Positions 60,258 through 64,000 of a DNA stretch of 64,000 nt are shown piece after piece. This DNA comes from Diadema setosum (Eukaryota; Echinodermata; Echinoidea; Diadematoida; Diadematidae): positions 36,269,992 through 36,333,991 of the forward strand of contig CM067069.1 in assembly GCA_033980235.1 (NCBI GenBank), given 5' to 3'. Both the position numbers and the translations under genes were made by a program. The first letter of the stretch is position 1. Every line of letters begins with the position of its first letter. The notes below the pieces were generated by a model, which saw only the letters and a program-made list of their open reading frames with translations, was not told where the DNA came from and did not search any database.

Positions 60258-60313
60258 ACTACACTAAGTTGGCACCCATCTAGCTAAATAGATTGTTTAA
60301 CGGTTAACGACAG

Positions 60314-60359
<46 letters not shown>

Positions 60360-63300
60360 CTTCTTGAGAAGACAATTTCTCTTTTATGTGTCTTCGAATG
60401 TATCACTCAATTTGTATAGACCTGCCAGCACTGCTGATAATCCTGGTTAATTACGTTTTCCTCGTCCATTCTACAATAATAAACCTGAATATCGCAAAAT
60501 ACTAAGATCTCCATCGGGCGTATGAACCTAAAATATTCGGTAACATACTTTTCATCAGTTGTTGGATCTTTTGTCAATGCTATCGTCCTCTTTCCTTCTC
60601 TCTTTCTCTCTCTCTCTCTCCCTCTCCCTCTGACTCACTGTAGGGAGAGAGTATGACGGGTTTTATCAGCTTCCTTCGGATTTTCTCTCGCTTCTCCCTC
60701 GCCTTCTTCGAAGACACGGGCTGGTACAGCGCCAACTACGACCAGGCTGATCCTTTCAATTACGGCAAGAATCTTGGCTGTGATTTCGTCACAAAGAGCT
60801 GCAAATGGTGGATGGACACTAAGAGATCTAGGTGAGTTTCTTCATGTTTAACCTTCGGATTTTAATACTGATATTATTGGAAAGTGTATATCCTTCATTA
60901 GTGCACCTGAAAATACTGTACTGTATGCTTAGACCAAGCTCACATTTTTCTTAAAGAAATCCTTTCGAACCAAGAAAAGTGTAGCATTCGACCTTGTGAT
61001 AAAAAAAAGATACATTATCAAGCCTACAAGCAGGCTTACGTAAATGATTTGACGTATTCAAGTGCTGACGAAATGCGTTATATAAAGTATTAAACTGTAT
61101 GATTTTTTTTTTGAAGGAAGGCGTTTGCATGGTGTAGTACATAAGATGTACTCGGTTTGCGGTTCACCATGTATAGTCCTTAGAAGGACTGTTAGAATGA
61201 CAGGAGAAAAGAAAGAGAGAAAGTCGGATAAGAGAAAAGAATTGCGTGATAGTGTTCGAATATTATCACTCAATTCTTACCTCTTATCCGACTTTCTCTC
61301 TTTCTTTTCTCATGTCATTCCAACAGTCCTTCTAAGGACTAAACATGGTTAACCGCAAACCGAATATATCTTGTTACACTGTATCTGATAAAAAGGAATG
61401 AAATTGATCCCTCTGCGGAGAAAAGAATGATTCCATTCGAATTGATCATTGCGTAATTATTGTTTTCCCTATTCTACAATTCCCCAATTTAGCTATCAAA
61501 AAATCTAAAACAGGTGGAAATGTTGATCATTTTACTTTTCAGATTAACTTTGAAGTCTGCGCCTTTAAATGCTTTTTAATTCTTTATGTGCCATGTTCGC
61601 AAGCCCAACTCAGTCGACGGCGTGCCAAGTTTGCATAATTCTTCTCAAACGCAGAAACCCATCCAAATCGATCGATAAATCGCTAAATTTCACAATACAA
61701 TAAAAGCGATTCTTGCGACTCCATTCTTGTCACATGTAGCTTGCATTTTATGTGGTGATTGAATATCAGGCGATGTTTCCTGTTGGATAAAGTTTCAGTC
61801 ACTATATTGTGTACAAAAGTCATGACTCTACACAGCTACTGGTCATTTGGAAGAAAAACAATCATAGATTGTCAAATAATTTACATCAAAGCAAAGCTCG
61901 GCATTTTCTCTCCAACTTCGGTTGGTACATGTTCAAAATAACAACAACCTATAAAAGTTACACAGATTTGAAAAACAGAATGTTTTCTGAACGCATGACT
62001 ACGTTGCTGTCTCAGAATTGCGTGGGACACAGGGGGTTTACACCATGGCACATAAAGAGTTTAACAGATGATGACACCATAAACGCATCCTCATCAAAAT
62101 TGGTTTTCTTTTTCCTTCCCCGTGCAAAGGGGAGATTCTATAGAGCCCTTCTGTGACCAAATAAACGCTCCCCAGTGTGACGCAGAAGGAGGGTTCTCTG
62201 GCAGGTGTAACCTAATGCGATTTGATCAACCTCTTCCAAGTCTTTATCAGGTAAATCTGTAGTACTATCCAACCGTCTCCAGATTGCTCTCATAAAAATA
62301 TTCCGTATCATCTACAGCATGCATATCAGTATAATGTGATTGAACCAAATTTCATGGTAAAGTCCAGTAACCGTCAGCTAATGTCCATTTTCAATTCCGT
62401 TTCTGCAAAGTATCGGCCCCTTCTCCATTATCAATAAGAACTCTTTCATGAAAGGGATATAGACCCCATATTACCCAAATATTTTTCAAAGAGATTTGTG
62501 ATTTGTTGTACTATTGAGTGCAGCTAGAGTTTGTAAATACATTTACATGTAAATAAGCTTAAATAAAGATCGAGGACCTTTCACTATTTTCTCAAAGTCG
62601 ATTATGAAATAATTGCATTCAATTTTCTTTTTTTTTTCGAATCATTCTGAAATTCTTATCGCGAGTGCATCCTTGTCACCTTAAAGATAGCTTCCGAGAC
62701 GGCATGCAAAAAAGGGGTAAAATCTCTTCTCTTCAAATGATAAAGGTAGCTATAGTATAATGTTATACGTTTCTTCAGATTCTTCTGCATAAATATTCAG
62801 TCGATATCAGAGTAGATAATTGCCGTATCATCTACAGATACGTTATTTTCTGCCACTTACAATTATCAATTCCTAGTAACTGAGGCGTCGTATTTGTACG
62901 GGAAATAAAAATTCGAAATGGAACACAAAGTGGGAGTTTCCTTATCAAACGTAAGAAGCGGTCGAGACTCTTAGGGATATGACTGCGGAACCAATAACTT
63001 GTATGAAGCTACCATCAATGGGTATAGTAGAGAGGCATTTCACTTTTTCCGGCATTGTATTTGATGAGACGCAATGCACGGCTTTACGAGTAATACTTGA
63101 CGTGACCACGAATGATATAATTTATTCAGCATTTCTTGAGGCATATGACAATGTCAGAATGGATAAATCAATACAAAATTACGTCATAGAGAAAAAGAAA
63201 AAAAAATCAGCCAACTAATGAAAAGAAAAATACTAGTAGGAAAAGAAAAACTGAAAAGAAGCAAAGCTTTGTGTACTTAGGAATGAAATGAGCCAGTCCA

Positions 63301-63717
63301 ACTTAATTGAGGTAGGGTTTGTTTTCAATACCAACGAAACAGAGTTTACTTTACCCTATTCATATACATACCGTTTCGTAATAACCCCATAATTTTTTTG
63401 CTTTGAGTATACTGATTGGTACAGAAAAGCATACAGTAATGCCTGTCCACAGACCCAGTACAGAAATAATGAATGGAGAAATGATGTGATATAGCCTACC
63501 TGTTTAATCCAAAATGAAAATATAAGTACATACTGCTATAAGAAGTGAAACTATAACAAGGAACAATCTATTCTAAATCAAAAAGACATTTCTCCAAACA
63601 TTCCTCCAAACACACTTTTTGTTGCAGTACTATGACTCCTTACCGGACGTAAACGAAACGGAGATCGCCTACTATGGCGGGCAGTATGGAACGGCTGACC
63701 ACTGTCCATATGTCACT
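45125..63717 (+). CDS. LMLN: Leishmanolysin-like zinc metallopeptidase (M8), 12 exons, 3' end outside window
   Basis: A secreted or surface zinc endopeptidase of MEROPS family M8 (leishmanolysin/invadolysin). Exon 1 gives a signal peptide. Exons 2-5 give the propeptide-like and N-terminal catalytic part. Exon 6 carries the zinc motif HEIFHAL, with E as catalytic base. Exon 9 holds GLSHFEQR with the third zinc histidine, and exon 10 ESMTG (Met-turn) and EDTGWY. Exons 11-12 begin the cysteine-rich C-terminal domain. All junctions have GT/AG, and phases agree once one surplus base in exon 2 and two in exon 5 are allowed. About 483 codons are present; family members are usually 600-700, so a few exons lie beyond 63717. 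Unless the surplus bases are assembly errors, the product would be truncated within exon 2. The gene symbol denotes family membership, not proven orthology. Confidence 0.88.
45421..45452. repeat. (ATGT)n microsatellite, intron 1
   Basis: About seven ATGT units followed by TA-rich sequence. Confidence 0.9.
46228..46357 (+). CDS. LMLN: Peptidase exon 2, one surplus base
   Basis: Acceptor TGTTCAG|CTC, donor ACAG|GTAAAG. The first frame reads HAHTHPSASPRVSRRSVDAE, fitting the HAHTHP-type start of animal leishmanolysins. The second half is only sensible one frame over (HVEYHQNVLESTYSETIQ). The length is 130; without one base near 46298-46301 (ATGGCAC) it would be 129, exactly 43 codons, and phase 0 at both ends. 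Confidence 0.75.
47090..47169 (+). CDS. LMLN: Peptidase exon 3
   Basis: Acceptor TTACACAG|AGG, donor ACTG|GTAAGT. Reads RITTETLNRIANLLQVKGER and ADIAVD, ending phase 2. It continues the helix-like region before the cysteine cluster. Confidence 0.8.
47170..49325. other. Intron 3
   Basis: Holds a (GTT)n run at 47880-47900, an A-run near 48390 and a longer (TTG)n at 49203-49249. No gene or element recognised. Confidence 0.6.
49326..49431 (+). CDS. LMLN: Peptidase exon 4
   Basis: Acceptor ATGCAG|G completes a tryptophan codon; it then reads ACPQGTAKIEKGTRYCIHEC and ARPYCLIELPESHLE to the donor GAG|GTGAGT, phase 0. The four cysteines and the LPESHLE end match the conserved C...C...C and PEEHL pattern of the family. 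Confidence 0.85.
49843..52230 (+). repeat. Tandem array of about 163-bp units, intron 4
   Basis: About 15 units, each with GCGAGCGAGCGAAGCGAGC (or a close variant), TTGAAAATTTTGACATTTTA, AAACTGCCGTTTGTAGC, CGCTTTGGAAATTAAGG, GGGCGAAAACTGCTGGCAAT and CAGCAACATCAGGAGAATGG. GCGAGC blocks recur near 49990, 50163, 50327, 50477, 50640, 50810, 50974, 51138, 51301, 51473, 51639, 51800, 51967 and 52137. A long minus-strand open frame through the array is an artefact. A lone GCGAGCGAGCGAAGCGAGC lies at 52849-52870. Confidence 0.9.
52231..53701. other. Rest of intron 4: poly-C/G-rich repeats
   Basis: Repeated poly-C tracts with CGACGCCNCTG motifs (52264, 52591) and poly-G/C blocks at 53024-53105. These look like decayed copies of one interspersed repeat. 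No coding content. Confidence 0.45.
53702..53897 (+). CDS. LMLN: Peptidase exon 5, two surplus bases
   Basis: Acceptor TTCATAG|C, donor TACAG|GTGTCC. The first long frame (from 53703) reads HYTCEVENGTGRLYDCRG, then SYGVKDVHYVLHVAALSDSC, the family's GVxDxDFVLYVSA block. It then hits a stop unless one base near 53840 is dropped, after which ILAFASPCYLRTGDY follows. The start is also one base out of phase with exon 4 (CCC run). The length of 196 minus two gives 194, which fits phases 0 and 2 exactly. Confidence 0.75.
54343..56495. mobile_element. Foldback element made of inverted minisatellite arms, intron 5
   Basis: Left arm 54343-54720: first about eight short repeats of AGTCATACAGCCCACG type, then six or more 28-29-bp repeats of GGCTCACGAGACCGACACTA type. 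Right arm 56140-56495 has the same two blocks in reverse order and orientation. Inner borders also match (GATGAACAGCGCCACCTA at 54717 against GATGACGCTGTTCATCATG at 56127, reversed). The 1.4-kb spacer has no recognised gene and contains the 200-N gap. Origin and mobility are inferred from the shape. Confidence 0.7.
55645..55844. other. Assembly gap (200 N)
   Basis: Exactly 200 N, probably a fixed-size placeholder. It lies in the spacer of the foldback element, where a hairpin would hinder sequencing. Confidence 0.95.
56747..56855 (+). CDS. LMLN: Peptidase exon 6 (HEIFH zinc motif)
   Basis: Acceptor CTCTAG|A completes arginine. It then reads PLIGFINMCPRWIDIFAQFD and EEIFDIIIQHEIFHAL to donor CTA|GTAAGT, phase 0. 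HEIFH gives two zinc ligands and the catalytic glutamate. Confidence 0.92.
57605..57702 (+). CDS. LMLN: Peptidase exon 7
   Basis: Acceptor TTCCAG|GGC. Reads GFSPALYAFFRNENGDPRT, directly following HAL as in all family members, then LVNETTGLPEINY. Donor GA|GTAAGT, phase 2. Confidence 0.92.
57834..58079 (+). other. Open frame in intron 7 ending at a consensus donor
   Basis: The 81-codon frame includes ELQLPPEESQLYGMTYYSQR and ECSVGCPPSLFYEVQ, then CAG|GTGAGG at about 58045. It does not match the leishmanolysin family. No clear acceptor was found. It could be an unused exon or chance. Not called as coding. Confidence 0.2.
58080..58872. mobile_element. TTAA-flanked piggyBac-like MITE, intron 7
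   Basis: TTAA at 58076-58079 and 58873-58876 flanks inverted ends CCCTATTCTAAC (58080-58091) and GTTAGAATAGGG (58861-58872). A TTAA duplication with CCC ends is the piggyBac signature. Near each end a GGGGTCAATTTGACCCC or GGGGTTAATTTGACCCC block is extended by a long C-run. No transposase. Confidence 0.75.
59164..59278 (+). CDS. LMLN: Peptidase exon 8
   Basis: Acceptor TTCAAG|G. Reads LGVYQWSDTVIKEVTLDWDV and FRLFVTPNLV to donor GTG|GTGGGT, phase 0. VTPNLV corresponds to the family's VTPRVV strand. Confidence 0.88.
59657..59688. repeat. (GA)n microsatellite, intron 8
   Basis: AGAGAG run with few interruptions. Confidence 0.9.
59771..59884 (+). CDS. LMLN: Peptidase exon 9 (third zinc histidine)
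   Basis: Acceptor TTACAG|AGG. Reads REAREHFGCPTLEGLEIED, then GGTGLSHFEQRIMG to donor GGA|GTAAGT, phase 0. The H of SHFEQR is the expected third zinc ligand. Confidence 0.92.
60209..60351. repeat. Two (TA)n microsatellites, intron 9
   Basis: TA runs at about 60209-60254 and 60315-60351, separated by a unique 60-base segment. Confidence 0.9.
60644..60831 (+). CDS. LMLN: Peptidase exon 10 (Met-turn)
   Basis: Acceptor CTGTAG|GGA. Reads GESMTGFISFLRIFSRFSLA, FFEDTGWYSANYDQADPF and GKNLGCDFVTKSCKWW to donor CTAG|GTGAGT, phase 2. MTG supplies the Met-turn under the zinc site; EDTGWY and GCDF are family signatures. Confidence 0.92.
61131..61381. mobile_element. Near-perfect 250-bp hairpin element, intron 10
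   Basis: The left arm (61131-61250) with CGGTTTGCGGTTCACCATG, GTCCTTAGAAGGACTGTTAG and AAAGAGAGAAAGTCGGATAA is mirrored by the right arm (61264-61381) with only a few mismatches. The central unpaired part is about a dozen bases. This is a foldback MITE, and recently formed judging from the arm identity. Confidence 0.75.
62130..62250 (+). CDS. LMLN: Peptidase exon 11
   Basis: Acceptor CAAAG|G completes arginine. Reads GDSIEPFCDQINAPQCDAEG and GRCNLMRFDQPLPSLYQ to donor CAG|GTAAAT, phase 0. It starts the cysteine-rich C-terminal domain. Confidence 0.88.
63628..63717 (+). CDS. LMLN: Peptidase exon 12
   Basis: Acceptor TTGCAG|TAC. Reads YYDSLPDVNETEIAYYGGQY, then GTADHCPYVT to donor ACT|GTAAGT, phase 0. 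LPDV and YGG...DxCPY match the family. Further exons lie beyond the window. Confidence 0.88.
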
Positions 63718-64000
63718 GTAAGTTGAAGTAATATGAGTATGATAGCTTAAACCCGCATTTGCTTACTTCTGATTATCATTAATAATTAGTTTATTGATCG
63801 ATACGAATTGTTTTACGATTAAGTTTCGAGTATATCTTCATTATGTTTTTCATTTTGAATGACCCTTTACATTTTGACTAAAATTCTGCTTGTGCAATCA
63901 CATACATTTCACAATCAAAAGTCGTCAAACAATTTCTTTGACATTACACTAATACCGATGAAGTTTTTTTTTTTTTGTAGTAAATACATAAAGGTATACC

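Overview
The window is animal nuclear DNA: AT-rich, intron-bearing and crowded with microsatellites and transposable elements. The repeat mix (Penelope-like element, two CR1/L2-like LINEs, an L1/Tx1-type ORF1, a tRNA-derived SINE, many short inverted-repeat elements) and the single well-supported gene, a leishmanolysin-like metallopeptidase, fit a marine invertebrate. An echinoderm or similar deuterostome is my guess, but nothing seen fixes the species. A 200-base N run (55645-55844) and many homopolymer runs show this is a draft assembly.

Layout. 1-2423: small repeats, including a 0.7 kb element with terminal inverted repeats and a 0.27 kb tandem duplication. 2424-5010: a broken Penelope-like retroelement on the minus strand, with LTR-like direct repeats that carry hammerhead-like cores. 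5027-5256: a tRNA-derived SINE. 7943-18611: a giant palindrome. Two 5'-truncated copies of one transposon lie head to head around a loop of about 13 bases near 11604. The left arm is 3.65 kb. The right arm was of similar length but is now split by younger insertions. Each arm carries the decayed 3' part of a gene for a PIN/FEN-like nuclease protein with a TPDTD motif. 19.5-35.2 kb: three paralogous minus-strand first exons (19566-19638, 22487-22556, 34431-34512), each a signal peptide ending in a phase-1 donor. Their downstream exons were not found, and they are separated by a LINE (24.1-27.9 kb) and a solo L1/Tx1 ORF1 (32.3-33.1 kb). 38.4-41.8 kb: a second LINE of the same clade.

45125-63717 (running off the right edge): twelve exons of a secreted M8 leishmanolysin-like (LMLN/invadolysin-like) zinc peptidase on the plus strand. 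Exons 1 to 12 join in consistent phase and carry HEIFH, the third zinc histidine and the Met-turn. Exon 2 appears to contain one extra base and exon 5 two, so the locus is either a young pseudogene or carries assembly errors. Its introns hold a tandem array of about 163-bp units (intron 4), a 2.1 kb foldback built from two minisatellites around the assembly gap (intron 5), a TTAA-flanked piggyBac-like MITE (intron 7) and a 250-bp hairpin element (intron 10).

Most long open frames elsewhere are shadows of repeats and were not called.
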